64,000 nucleotides of DNA from Halolamina sp. CBA1230 (GTDB lineage Archaea; Halobacteriota; Halobacteria; Halobacteriales; Haloferacaceae): assembly GCF_002025255.2 (NCBI RefSeq), contig NZ_CP054587.1:310001-374000 (forward strand), written 5' to 3'. Under the pieces are notes generated by a model that saw nothing but the letters and a program-made list of their open reading frames with translations, did no database searches and was not told the origin of the DNA. Shown here piece after piece: positions 34,029 to 42,287 of the stretch. The stretch's first letter is position 1, and every line of letters begins with the position of its first letter. Made by a program: the position numbers and the translations under genes.

Positions 34029-34292
34029 ATGGATCGGGACAACCAGGGAGTCGCCGAACGAGTTGTGGGGGCGGTCGCAACCGTGAGCGGCGTTGATCCC
34101 CTGGTGCTACCACCGCTGTACGACGCAATCGACCCGGACGCGCTGGACGCGCTAGTCGAGGGGATGACCGACGGTGAGGTCGTGTTCACGTACGCGGAGT
34201 GCGAGATCACTGTCACGGCGGCCGGAGTGATCGACGTCGAAGGGAGCGGTCCAGCTACCCGAAGCGCGGAGACGGTCCCGACGTCGAACTGA
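34029..34292 (+). CDS. HalOD1 output-domain protein
   Basis: 87 residues (92 if the in-frame GTG 34014 is used). The HalOD1 pattern is plain: AERVVGAVATVSGVDPLVLP followed by PLYDAIDPDALDALVEGM, then VVFTYAECEITVTAAGVIDV. The domain is an uncharacterised haloarchaeal signalling output module. A strong TATA box ends about 45 bases upstream. The last base of its TGA touches the TCA of the convergent DICT gene (a TGATCA palindrome). Confidence 0.9.
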   Translation: MDRDNQGVAERVVGAVATVSGVDPLVLPPLYDAIDPDALDALVEGMTDGEVVFTYAECEITVTAAGVIDVEGSGPATRSAETVPTSN

Positions 34293-34997
34293 TCAGTCGC
34301 AGCCGGTTTCGAGTTGCCGGCGTATCGCCGCGACAGTCGCCGAGTCGTCCGTCCAGAACCCGGTGTAGCCGTCCGCCTCCTCCCGGGCGAGCAGGCCACA
34401 GCTGTGGGCTCCCTCCTCGCCGCCGTCGAACGCGAGCGCCCAGTAGCGACCCAGTTGGTCGTCGGCACAGGCGTGATAGCTCACGCCCGGGATATCCGGG
34501 GGCGTCCAGTCCTCGATCCCGTAGACGTGGATGTCGAGGTCCGTCGCCGCGAGGCGACGGTACTCGGGGAGTTCCGTCCGGAACACCGAGAGCCGCTGGA
34601 ACCCGACGTGGAGCGTTCCCGTGCCGACGCGGTGGGCGCGGTCCTCGATCTCGCGGCTGATCGCGGTCAGTTCGCGCCGCTCCATCGACGTGTACACGGT
34701 CTCGTCGAGCACCTCGAACAGCGCCGCGTACGCCGGGGAGAGCCCGTCGTGGCGCTCCGGCCTGACGATCGGCGGTTCGAGCAGCCGCTCGACCGTCGCG
34801 AGCGGGAGCACCCCCGCGAACTCGTCGTCGCGTTCGACGGTCAGGAACGGTGCCGGCACGCCGGGCGGGAGTGGTCGACGCTCGACGTCGACGCTGTGGT
34901 TAGCGAACCAGCCGTCGACGATCGCTGCCCCGTCGTTAGCGTACACCGTGAATCGGTGATCCGTCTTCCGGACCCGCGCGAGCAACGACTCGAACAT
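34293..34997 (-). CDS. DICT sensory-domain protein
   Basis: 234 residues. The N-terminal ~150 residues resemble the DICT sensory domain (DGLSPAYAALFEVLDETVYT, ELTAISREIEDRAHRVGTGT, LHVGFQRLSVF), associated with haloarchaeal light and stress signalling proteins. The C-terminal part HVYGIEDWTPPDIPGVSYHA and FWTDDSATVAAIRRQLETG is conserved with it. No DNA-binding or kinase domain is fused. It starts two bases after the DUF7344 regulator stop, so regulator and sensor form an operon. Confidence 0.82.
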   Translation of the reverse strand: MFESLLARVRKTDHRFTVYANDGAAIVDGWFANHSVDVERRPLPPGVPAPFLTVERDDEFAGVLPLATVERLLEPPIVRPERHDGLSPAYAALFEVLDETVYTSMERRELTAISREIEDRAHRVGTGTLHVGFQRLSVFRTELPEYRRLAATDLDIHVYGIEDWTPPDIPGVSYHACADDQLGRYWALAFDGGEEGAHSCGLLAREEADGYTGFWTDDSATVAAIRRQLETGCD

Positions 34998-34999
34998 CC

Positions 35000-35380
35000 C
35001 TACCTCGGTGGCTCACCCTCGGTGTCGACGCCCCGTTCGATCAACTCGACCGTGGCGGTGTCGAGCGGCTCGGCCCGGACTGTCCCGCTGTCGGGGTCGT
35101 AGCTCACTACCCCGATCTCGTCGAGTATCGGCAGGTGGGAGTGTCTGAGCCGGAGGATCGTCCGCCACCGGTCGTCGGGGTCGCCGACCGTCCCCGACGC
35201 CGTCACGTCCCAGCCGAGGAGCAGGGTTGCGAGCTCCTCGACGGTCCGTTCCTCCTCGTCGAGCAGCAGGGAGAGGAGCCGTCGACGCTCCCGCGACGCG
35301 AGGGCCCGATAGAGCTCGTCGTCGAACGCCAGTGCGGGCTCACCCGACGCCTCGTCCGACTGCGGTCCGTTCTCGCTCAT
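35000..35380 (-). CDS. DUF7344-type HTH regulator (soluble)
   Basis: 126 residues. LAFDDELYRALASRERRRLL, TVEELATLLLGWDV and TILRLRHSHLPILDEIGVVS are the DUF7344 winged-helix signature, as in the membrane-anchored relative at 12112-12759, but the membrane helices are absent. ATG 35380 is directly abutted by a perfect inverted repeat that may be its own operator. It leads the operon with the DICT gene and is a candidate regulator of this signalling cluster. Confidence 0.85.
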   Translation of the reverse strand: MSENGPQSDEASGEPALAFDDELYRALASRERRRLLSLLLDEEERTVEELATLLLGWDVTASGTVGDPDDRWRTILRLRHSHLPILDEIGVVSYDPDSGTVRAEPLDTATVELIERGVDTEGEPPR

Positions 35381-35399
35381 CTGTCCACCTAACGGACAG
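35381..35399. promoter_or_regulatory. 19-bp inverted repeat abutting a regulator start codon
   Basis: CTGTCC-ACCTAAC-GGACAG lies directly against the ATG of the DUF7344 regulator, with a TATA-like TTATTATCG about 37 bases above the start. The predicted transcription start falls inside the repeat, as expected for an autorepression operator. Alternatively it forms a small 5' hairpin. Positional inference only. Confidence 0.45.
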
Positions 35400-35527
35400 T
35401 ATGCCACGTATCGATAATAACGTTTCTGTCGGTTGACGTGAATGTCCACGAAACGGGTGGACTGGCCCGTGGCCACGAGATCGATCCGCGACGAAGCACC
35501 TATGCCGTCGGGCGGCAACGCCGAACT

Positions 35528-36613
35528 ATGCAACTCGCCGTCCTGGGAGTCGGCGGCGCGGGCGGTCGGTTGGCGGCACGCCTCGCCGCCGCGGAGTCCG
35601 ACGACCGGCCGTACGTCGACACAGTCGCCGCCTTCGACACCGACCCCGAAGCGATCGGCAGTCTCGACGTGCCACAGGAGCACCGCCACGCGTTCGGCAC
35701 GACCTCGCGCTCGACCGGCGACGCCGACGCCGTCCGCGCGGCCGCCGAGGAGAACGCCCGCGAACTCAGCCACGCGGCCACCGATGCCGTCCCCTCGACG
35801 GCCGACGGCGTGCTCGTCGCCGTCGGCGTCGGCGGCGCGACCGGCGCGGGCGCCGCGCCGGTGCTGGTCGACACGCTCCGGGAGACGATCGAGCGCCCGG
35901 TGTACGCGCTGACCGTGCTGCCAGCCCCGGGCGAGGAAGGTGTCGTCGCGAATGCGCGTGCGGGCTTGCGCGGGCTCGAAGCGACAGTCGACGCCCAACT
36001 GCTGTTCGACAACGGGCGCCTCGACGCGCCCGAGGAACGCCCACCTGATGCGGAGGCCGCCGACGCGTACGATGCCGCGAACGGGACGATCGCGGAGTGG
36101 GTAGGTGCGCTGTTCGGCGCCGGCGAGGCGACCGACGCCGCCGCGGTGGGCGAGACGGTCGTCGACGCCAGCGAGATCATCGCCACGCTGGGCGAAGGCG
36201 GGTACACGACGCTAGGGTACTGGCGCCAGCAGGTCCGTGAGGAGCCCTCGTTCCTGGATCGCCTGCGATCGAAGACCGAGACACCCGACGAGATCGAGAG
36301 CTACAGCACGATCGAGACGGCGGTGCAGCGCTCGCTGTTCCGCCAGCGCTCGGCCGAGGCGGATCTCTCGCGGGCGACGCGGGCGCTACTGGTGACGATG
36401 GGGCCGCCCGAGTGGCTCAACCGCGAGGCGATCGCCGACGCCCGGCGCACGCTCGACGAGACGATCGGCGGCGGCGCGGTCCGTGGCGGCGACACGCCGA
36501 TCGAGGGCGGACTCGATCTGACTGTGCTGTCGGTCTGTGCCGGGATGGACCGTCCCAAGCGGGTGGCGTCGCTGATCGAGGCGGGGATCGGACCGGCGGA
36601 GCGCGGCGACTAG
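35528..36613 (+). CDS. divergent tubulin/FtsZ superfamily protein (CetZ/FtsZ-like)
   Basis: 361 residues. The N-terminal Rossmann loop VLGVGGAGGRLAARL and the tubulin-signature-like loop VGVGGATGAGAAPVL (canonical GGGTGTG) show a tubulin-fold GTPase. In the T7 region, ETVVDASEIIATLGEGGYTT aligns with FtsZ NVDFADV but the Asn is lost and the second Asp is Glu, so GTP hydrolysis may be altered. It is far from canonical FtsZ1/FtsZ2. Such divergent haloarchaeal members are linked to cell shape rather than division. GCACCTATGCC lies 26 bases above ATG 35528. Its stop TAG overlaps the convergent HMA gene stop. Confidence 0.75.
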   Translation: MQLAVLGVGGAGGRLAARLAAAESDDRPYVDTVAAFDTDPEAIGSLDVPQEHRHAFGTTSRSTGDADAVRAAAEENARELSHAATDAVPSTADGVLVAVGVGGATGAGAAPVLVDTLRETIERPVYALTVLPAPGEEGVVANARAGLRGLEATVDAQLLFDNGRLDAPEERPPDAEAADAYDAANGTIAEWVGALFGAGEATDAAAVGETVVDASEIIATLGEGGYTTLGYWRQQVREEPSFLDRLRSKTETPDEIESYSTIETAVQRSLFRQRSAEADLSRATRALLVTMGPPEWLNREAIADARRTLDETIGGGAVRGGDTPIEGGLDLTVLSVCAGMDRPKRVASLIEAGIGPAERGD

Positions 36614-36810
36614 CCGAGGACCGTGTAGCCAGCCGCCTCGATCGCCTCCGTGACGTCGTCGGGGTCGACCGATCCCTCGATCTCGACGGTGTCGGTCGCG
36701 TTGTCGGCCTCGACTGACTCCGCGCCGTCGAGCGCCGCGACCGCCGACTCGACGGTCTCCTCACAGCTGCCACACGCCATTCCTTCGACGGAGAGCGTCT
36801 CCCGTGCCAT
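36610..36810 (-). CDS. heavy-metal-associated (HMA) domain protein, copper chaperone-like
   Basis: 66 residues: a single HMA ferredoxin-like fold with the metal-binding CxxC in SVEGMACGSCEETVESAV. It probably carries Cu(I) to a P-type ATPase or a regulator, neither of which is in the window. The length is typical of CopZ-like chaperones. Its TAG and the TAG of the convergent tubulin-like gene share a CTAG tetramer. Confidence 0.92.
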   Translation of the reverse strand: MARETLSVEGMACGSCEETVESAVAALDGAESVEADNATDTVEIEGSVDPDDVTEAIEAAGYTVLG

Positions 36811-36873
36811 GCTCGATGGTTCGTGTGGTAGACCCGAGAACGTTTCGCCCGAGGCAGGCGGGGGTTTGCCGCC

Positions 36874-37218
36874 TCAGTCCCGGTCGGTCCAGAACTCGAA
36901 GCCGCGGCCGGGCGCGAACACGTCGAGCCCGACCGCGCGCTCGTCGGTCTCGTTCTCGACGCGGTGGGACTCCCAGGCGTCGAGATGGACGGAGTCGTTC
37001 TTCGACAGCGTCACCGACTCCTCTTCGGTGTGGACGGTGAGTTCACCCTCGAGACAGAGACAGACCTGCTCGTTCTCGTGGTCGTGCATCGGCGACGAGT
37101 GGCCCGGCGGCTTCTCGAACCACTCGAAAGTGAACCGATCGCTGCCGGCGAGGGCGCGGCGTTGCCAGCCCTCGTCGGGTTCGTACGTCTCGGCCTCGTC
37201 GAACGCCACGTACTCCAT
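36874..37218 (-). CDS. cupin-domain protein
   Basis: 114 residues from ATG 37218, a single cupin beta-barrel. Cupin motif 1 is GHSSPMHDHENEQVCLCLEG (metal ligands His, His, Glu), and motif 2 lies around HLDAWESHRVEN. GGTAATGTGG ~28 bases above this ATG supports the short start; the extra 36 codons upstream have no cupin similarity. Small cupins may be isomerases, dioxygenases or ligand binders; no specific reaction is suggested. Confidence 0.85.
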   Translation of the reverse strand: MEYVAFDEAETYEPDEGWQRRALAGSDRFTFEWFEKPPGHSSPMHDHENEQVCLCLEGELTVHTEEESVTLSKNDSVHLDAWESHRVENETDERAVGLDVFAPGRGFEFWTDRD

Positions 37219-37373
37219 ACCCGACCGGTGGGCGAGGGGCCACATTACCGTTCCGCGTGACGGTGAGAACCCCGCCCTCGCGAAATCGCCCGACTCGTTC
37301 ACTTTCGCCGTATCCTTCACTTTCACTCCGGGGATGGCTCACTCCCTTTACCCTGCAGTGCCGACCGTGAAGT

Positions 37374-37712
37374 ATGGCTACTCGAACGCGCACCACGACG
37401 CCGTTCGACGCGCTCGTCCGGGCGCTACGCCCGCGAACCCCCGACGTGTCGGTCCGGAAGCGGACCGCCGACCTGCTGTACGACGCCGACGTCGGCAACC
37501 GCACGCTGATCGGCGTGCTGGCGAGTGCGGACGAGGCGGTGTACTACTCGACGCGAACGCGCTGTGTCGCCGCAGTGCCGATCACGGACGTCGGCCCGGA
37601 TCTGGGCAGCGCCCGCCCGCTGGGGCAGGCCGTCGACGATCCGACCCGCGCGTTCGACCACGTCGACGCCGACTGGGCGTGGACGAACCCCGAACTCGAC
37701 GGACGTCGGTAA
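37374..37712 (+). CDS. conserved haloarchaeal protein, unknown function
   Basis: 112 residues, soluble. A basic N-terminus is followed by VSVRKRTADLLYDADVGNRT and LIGVLASADEAVYYSTRTRC, ending ADWAWTNPELDGRR. I recognise no fold. CCCTTTACCC 25 bases above ATG 37374 suggests a leaderless transcript, so the gene is probably real. It is divergent from the cupin gene and nearly touches the convergent DnaJ-ferredoxin stop. Confidence 0.65.
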   Translation: MATRTRTTTPFDALVRALRPRTPDVSVRKRTADLLYDADVGNRTLIGVLASADEAVYYSTRTRCVAAVPITDVGPDLGSARPLGQAVDDPTRAFDHVDADWAWTNPELDGRR

Positions 37713-37713
37713 C

Positions 37714-38361
37714 TCAGAACTGCTGGGAGGGAAGCCGGAGCTCGTCGAGTCCGGGCAGGTGTTTCACGTTGTACACCACCTGGAGCTCGTCGCTCCGCGG
37801 GCGACAGAGACAGGAGAGCCTGATCCCCTCCTCGACCATCCCCTCCGGGAGCACGTGGCTGTCGGCCATCTCGACCTCGCCCTCGCGCAGTAACACCGCA
37901 CAGTTCGCACAGGCGCCGCCCCGGCAGGCGTACGGCCACGCGAACCCACAGCGCTCGGCCGCCTCCAGCAGCGTCTCGTCCCGATCGACGAGCAGGCGGC
38001 CGTACTCCCCGGGGGCGAGGTCGGCCTCGGCCGCCACCTCGAACAGGTCGTCGTCGTCGATCTCCCAGCCGTAATCCCCGAGCACCTCGAAGTCGAGATA
38101 CTCCATCCGGGCGGTCCCCGGCGGCGGCCCCTGATCGCGGGGCTGAGCTGCCTCAGCCGCGTCGTCGACGTCGACCGACCCGTCCTCGGCGACCTCGACG
38201 TTCCCGTCCCGCAGCGCGGCGTACGCCTGCTGGACGCGCATGAACTCGTCGCGGGAGCCACCCTGATCCGGATGGGTCTCCTTCACGCGTTGTCGATAAG
38301 CCCGGGAGATTTCGGCGTCGTCGGCGTCGGTCTCGACGCCCAGAACGTCGAACGGATCCAC
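37714..38361 (-). CDS. DnaJ-domain / [2Fe-2S] ferredoxin fusion protein
   Basis: 215 residues. Residues 1-50 form a J domain: FDVLGVETDADDAEISRAYR followed by VKETHPDQGG with the HPD tripeptide that stimulates DnaK/Hsp70. After an acidic linker, residues ~110-205 are a plant-type [2Fe-2S] ferredoxin with CRGGACANC and a downstream Cys in RLSCLCRP, giving the four cluster ligands. The start is GTG 38361, with GCTTAACTCC 27 bases upstream. The fusion suggests an electron carrier that recruits Hsp70, perhaps for cluster assembly or transfer. That role is inferred. Confidence 0.88.
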   Translation of the reverse strand: MDPFDVLGVETDADDAEISRAYRQRVKETHPDQGGSRDEFMRVQQAYAALRDGNVEVAEDGSVDVDDAAEAAQPRDQGPPPGTARMEYLDFEVLGDYGWEIDDDDLFEVAAEADLAPGEYGRLLVDRDETLLEAAERCGFAWPYACRGGACANCAVLLREGEVEMADSHVLPEGMVEEGIRLSCLCRPRSDELQVVYNVKHLPGLDELRLPSQQF

Positions 38362-38487
38362 AGAGAGCGTTACAGGCCCGCGGAGTTAAGCGGACCGAAA
38401 ACGGGGTTCGATATCCCTTCTCACGGTCGGCGCCGTCGAATCAGACGTCGTTGCCCCGGATCGCACGCAGGAAACGGTACGCCCGCC

Positions 38488-39327
38488 TCAGGCAGTCGCC
38501 ACCGCGAGCAGATGCCCCGAGAGGTCGGCGACCCCCGGGTCACCCCGCAGCGCCGCGACGGTCTCCCGGATCGCCTCGCGGTGGTCGTCGCCGAGCGCGT
38601 CGAACTCGTCGCGGCGCTGGGACGCGACGCTCTCCAGCCCAGTGAGCGTGTGCACCGCGAGTCCGGCACGCTGGAGCAGTTCGCGGAGCTCGTGGGCTCT
38701 GAACAGGTGCATCGGCGGCCCGGACGGGTCGAGACCGAACTCGTCGAGCAGATCGGCGTCGTAGTCGCCCGTCCGGGCGAGCCGTGGCAGGAGCTCGGTC
38801 TCGTCGACCTCGGGGTCGACCCGACCCGCCATTCGGGCGATCGTCTGGAGCGCGGCGAGACGGCCCATCACCGAGACGAACACTGGTCCGCCCGGCGCGG
38901 TGACGCGATGCAGTTCCGCGGCCGCATCCCGGCGTTCCTCGGCGTCGAGGACGTGCGAGAGGGGGCCGCCCAGACAGAGCGTCGCGTCGAAGCTGTCGGG
39001 GTCGGCCGCGAGATCCCGTACGTCCCCGACCCGCACCGTCGTTCGGCCCGCGACGCCGTGATCGTCGGCGTTCTCCCGGGCGAGCGCGACCTGCTCGGAG
39101 CTCGGGTCGACGAGCGTCACGTCGTAGCCGCGTTCGGCGAGTTCGACGCTGTACCGCCCGGCACCGCCGCCGACGTCGAGGACGCGCCCCACCCCGGGAA
39201 GCTCCCGGTCGAGAAAGTGCCAGGTCTCCTCGTACTCCAGCCGACCGTAGAAGTCCCGGTCGAGCCGTTCCCATTCGGTCTCGCCGTACTCGTCGTAGTA
39301 CGCTTCCGGGGTGAACTCCTCGGGCAT
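38488..39327 (-). CDS. SAM-dependent class I methyltransferase
   Basis: 279 residues. SAM motif I is VLDVGGGAGRYSVEL (about residue 55), motif II VTLVDPSSEQVALARE, then TTVRVGDVRDL and LCLGGPLSHVLDAEER. The C-terminal third (MHLFRAHELRELLQRAGLAV and onward) is a substrate-side lid region. ATG 39327 (MPEEFTPEAYYDEYGETEW) was preferred to the longer frame because conserved family text begins there. Target (small molecule, lipid or protein) unknown; isolated between unrelated genes. Confidence 0.88.
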   Translation of the reverse strand: MPEEFTPEAYYDEYGETEWERLDRDFYGRLEYEETWHFLDRELPGVGRVLDVGGGAGRYSVELAERGYDVTLVDPSSEQVALARENADDHGVAGRTTVRVGDVRDLAADPDSFDATLCLGGPLSHVLDAEERRDAAAELHRVTAPGGPVFVSVMGRLAALQTIARMAGRVDPEVDETELLPRLARTGDYDADLLDEFGLDPSGPPMHLFRAHELRELLQRAGLAVHTLTGLESVASQRRDEFDALGDDHREAIRETVAALRGDPGVADLSGHLLAVATA

Positions 39328-39393
39328 ACTCGCTCGATGGGGTGGCTCCCCAATCGCGGTACCGATCACGCAGCGGGGCTGTCGGACCGCGAC

Positions 39394-40227
39394 CTACCGG
39401 CCGATCCCACAGCCCGAAACCGTGTCGCAGTCCAGTCCCGCCGCCTCCAGCGCGTCGACGAACTCGTTCATCCCGATGGCGTCGCTGGCGATGTGGCCCG
39501 TGACGACGAGGTTCTTCCCCTCGCCGCCGTACGCCTCCTGCAGTTCGGCCGTGTCGCCGGCGCCGACGTGGATGTAGAGGACGGTGTCGACGCCGTGGTC
39601 GAAGTAGGCGCTGGCAACGTCGCTGCCGCCGTTCGTGCCGGCGGCGTGGTGGATCGCGACCTCGCCGAGATCGTTTTCCCGGTCGCCGACGCGGAGCTCC
39701 ACGTCGGTGATCGCCTCGTCGATCTCGGGGATCTCGCCCAGCGCGTCCGCGAACGCGCCGACGGTCGCGCCGTCAGCGAGGCCATCCGCGATCTCGCGGA
39801 ACCGCCGGCGGCCGAGTTCGTCCGGGGCGAGGTGGACGTTCATGTACGGCTGGTCGAGGTGTTCGGCGATGCTGGGGTCGTGGCGGTAGTTCGCGCTGTG
39901 GCCCGCGTGCTCCATGCCGGAGACGATCGACGACGACGCCGCCTCGACGCGCTCCTCGGGCACGCCGTGGGCGGTCATGAACTCGACTTGCTTGTCCAGC
40001 ACCGGCGCGAAGTTCACGCGCGGGTCGCCGCCCGGCGGGTGGTGGGCGAGCACGAGGTCGTACCCCTCGCGGTGGGCCAGCTGGATCTCCGGCGACTCGA
40101 GATCGATCCCCACCAGCGCGGTCTCGAGGCTCTCGCCGGGAACGTGGATACCGCTGTCTGCCGGCACCTCGTCCCAGCCGACGAGGTCGAGGCTGATCTG
40201 CATGATCTCCGCAGTCGAGAGTGCCAT
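39394..40227 (-). CDS. NIF3-family metal-binding protein
   Basis: 277 residues. The NIF3 fold binds a dinuclear metal centre; probable ligands are the His pair in VLAHHPPGG, later residues in HVGAGDTAELQEAYGG and the His in VVTGHIASDAIGMNEF. The central ~100-residue insertion (SMxHAGHSANYRHDPS-type) is typical of a haloarchaeal branch. The biochemical role of NIF3 proteins is unsettled; some members are linked to GTP cyclohydrolase-like activity. CTTTTCACTAC is 25 bases above ATG 40227. Confidence 0.82.
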   Translation of the reverse strand: MALSTAEIMQISLDLVGWDEVPADSGIHVPGESLETALVGIDLESPEIQLAHREGYDLVLAHHPPGGDPRVNFAPVLDKQVEFMTAHGVPEERVEAASSSIVSGMEHAGHSANYRHDPSIAEHLDQPYMNVHLAPDELGRRRFREIADGLADGATVGAFADALGEIPEIDEAITDVELRVGDRENDLGEVAIHHAAGTNGGSDVASAYFDHGVDTVLYIHVGAGDTAELQEAYGGEGKNLVVTGHIASDAIGMNEFVDALEAAGLDCDTVSGCGIGR

Positions 40228-40409
40228 GGGTTCGATCCCCACGGTAGTAGTGAAAAGCTCCCGAAGCCGGCACGGCACGCCGGAACGCGCGACAACGAGC
40301 CAACGTCACGGGAATCGGCGATCCGGGCACCGGGCATCGGCGGGTCCCGGAAATCGGCAATCCGGGCACCGGCCGACAGCGCCTTTTCCCGCCCCGCCGT
40401 GGTCCCGGT

Positions 40410-41555
40410 GTGAACGCCGCACTGTTCGAACCACTCACGCTACGTGAGACGACGATCCCGAACCGCGTGATGGTGTCGCCGATGTGCCAGTACTCCTGTG
40501 ACGCCCGCGACGGGCTGGCGACCGACTGGCACCAGGTCCACCTCGGCAGCCGCGCCGTCGGCGGCGCCGGCGTCGTGATCGCCGAGGCGACCGCCGTCGA
40601 GCCGCGCGGGCGCATCTCGCCCGAGGATCTGGGTCTCTGGAGTCAGGAACACGCCGACGCGCTCGCCCCGACCGCACAGTTCATCCGCGAGCAGGGTAGC
40701 GTCCCGGCGATCCAGCTGGCCCACGCCGGCCGGAAAGCCAGCACTCGCCGGCCGTGGGAGGACGGCCCCCGCCTCGTCACGGAGGACGAGGGTGGGTGGA
40801 CCCCGAAAGGGCCCACCGAGACGCCCTACCCGCGTGACGAGGAGAACACTGCCCCCACGGAGCGCATGGACGAGGACGACATCGCGGAGGTCGTGGAGGC
40901 GTTCGAGCAGTCCGCGAAGTACGCGCTCGACGCCGGCTTCGAGGTGCCGGAGATCCACGCCGCCCACGGCTACCTGCTCCACGAGTTCCTCTCGCCGGTC
41001 ACCAACGACCGCGACGACGCCTACGGCGGCGACTTCGAGGGGCGGACGAAGCTCCTCCGGGAGGTCTGTGAGGCCGTCCGCGCGGTCTGGCCGGACGAGA
41101 AGCCGATCTTCGTCCGCATCTCCGCGACCGACTGGCTGCCCGCCCGCGAGTCCTGGGACGTGGCGCAGTCGGCCCGCCTCGCTGGCGATCTGGCGGAGAT
41201 CGGCGTTGACTTCCTCGACGTCTCCTCGGGCGGCATCCACCCCGACCAGCAGGTGCCGCGCACGGGGCCGGGCTACCAGGCCACGTACGCCGAGACGATC
41301 CGGGAGGTGCTGGCCGAGGACGGCCAGACGCTCTCGGGCGACGAACTCGACGCCGGCAGCGACGAGATCGCGGTCGGCACCGTCGGCGGGATCACCGAGG
41401 CCGAACACGCCGAGGCGCTGGTGGGCAACGAGCGCGCCGACGCGGTGCTGCTCGCGCGTGAACACCTTCGTGACCCGTACTTCACGCTGCACGCCGGCCG
41501 GGAACTCGACGCCGAGAACGCGCCGGAGTGGCCGGACCAGTACAAACGGGCCTGA
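40410..41555 (+). CDS. Old Yellow Enzyme family NADH:flavin oxidoreductase (YqjM-like)
   Basis: 381 residues, an FMN-binding TIM barrel. NRVMVSPMCQYS has the active-site Cys typical of YqjM-type ene-reductases, LAHAGRKAS bears the substrate-binding His, and DRDDAYGGDFEGRTKLLREV is the conserved barrel segment. It reduces activated C=C bonds with NAD(P)H. GTG 40410 is the start, 25 bases below CGCCTTTTCCC. The upstream 40310-40370 stretch holds two direct copies of ATCGGC(G/A)ATCCGGGCACCGG. Confidence 0.92.
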   Translation: MNAALFEPLTLRETTIPNRVMVSPMCQYSCDARDGLATDWHQVHLGSRAVGGAGVVIAEATAVEPRGRISPEDLGLWSQEHADALAPTAQFIREQGSVPAIQLAHAGRKASTRRPWEDGPRLVTEDEGGWTPKGPTETPYPRDEENTAPTERMDEDDIAEVVEAFEQSAKYALDAGFEVPEIHAAHGYLLHEFLSPVTNDRDDAYGGDFEGRTKLLREVCEAVRAVWPDEKPIFVRISATDWLPARESWDVAQSARLAGDLAEIGVDFLDVSSGGIHPDQQVPRTGPGYQATYAETIREVLAEDGQTLSGDELDAGSDEIAVGTVGGITEAEHAEALVGNERADAVLLAREHLRDPYFTLHAGRELDAENAPEWPDQYKRA

Positions 41556-41617
41556 GCGGACGAACGAGCGGCCGTTTCGGGGGCAGACTTTTCCAGCCGG
41601 TTCACGACGGCTCGACC

Positions 41618-42259
41618 ATGCCGACGCTCGAGACGTGGTCGCTATGGCTGCATATCGCCGCGGGAACGGTGGCGGTGCTCGCCGGCGTCGGCGCGCTGGT
41701 GACGAAGAAAGGCGGCCGTCGACACCGCGGCGCCGGGAAGCTGTTCCTCGCCGCGATGGCTGTCACCGTGGCGACGGTGTTCGTGCTGCTCGCCGCCGCG
41801 GTGACGACGTTCCGGATCGTCCTCACGCTGGTCGCGGTGTTCAGCGGCTACCTCGCGTTCTCGGGCTACCGCGTGCTGTCGCGGAAACGGCCGAGCGAGA
41901 CGCCGGCGACGGTCGACTGGCTGGCCGCCGGCACGGTCGTCGTCGCGTGTCTGGTGCTGGGTAGCTGGGGCGTCGCTTGGTTCCTCGACGGGAGCTCCTT
42001 CGGCGTCGTGATGGCGGTCTTCGGCGGTATCGGCGTCGCGTTCGGCGGGCAGGAGCTACGGTCGTTCCGCCGGGGCGAGAGCGGCGAGTGGCTGGTCGGC
42101 CACCTCCAACGGATGATCGCGGCCTTTATCGCGACGATCAGCGCCGTCTCGGCGGTGAACCTCACGCCGGTGATCGGCGTCTCGGCGTGGCTCTGGCCGA
42201 CGGTCGTCGGCACGCCGCTGATCGCGTACTGGTCGCGGAAGTACGAGTCGGACCGATAG
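41618..42259 (+). CDS. DUF2306-like membrane protein
   Basis: 213 residues, six or seven helices. LWLHIAAGTVAVLAGVGALV is followed by KKGGRRHRGAGKLFLAAMAV, the conserved His-bearing opening of the DUF2306-like family. A second block is RKRPSETPATVDWLAAGTVV. His residues (LWLHI, RRHRGAG, VGHLQRM) could be ligands, but no haem or metal site is clear. Downstream lies the SRP RNA in convergent orientation, 29 bases away. Function unknown. Confidence 0.75.
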   Translation: MPTLETWSLWLHIAAGTVAVLAGVGALVTKKGGRRHRGAGKLFLAAMAVTVATVFVLLAAAVTTFRIVLTLVAVFSGYLAFSGYRVLSRKRPSETPATVDWLAAGTVVVACLVLGSWGVAWFLDGSSFGVVMAVFGGIGVAFGGQELRSFRRGESGEWLVGHLQRMIAAFIATISAVSAVNLTPVIGVSAWLWPTVVGTPLIAYWSRKYESDR

Positions 42260-42287
42260 AGCGGTCGCTCGCGAACTGAGAACGGAA

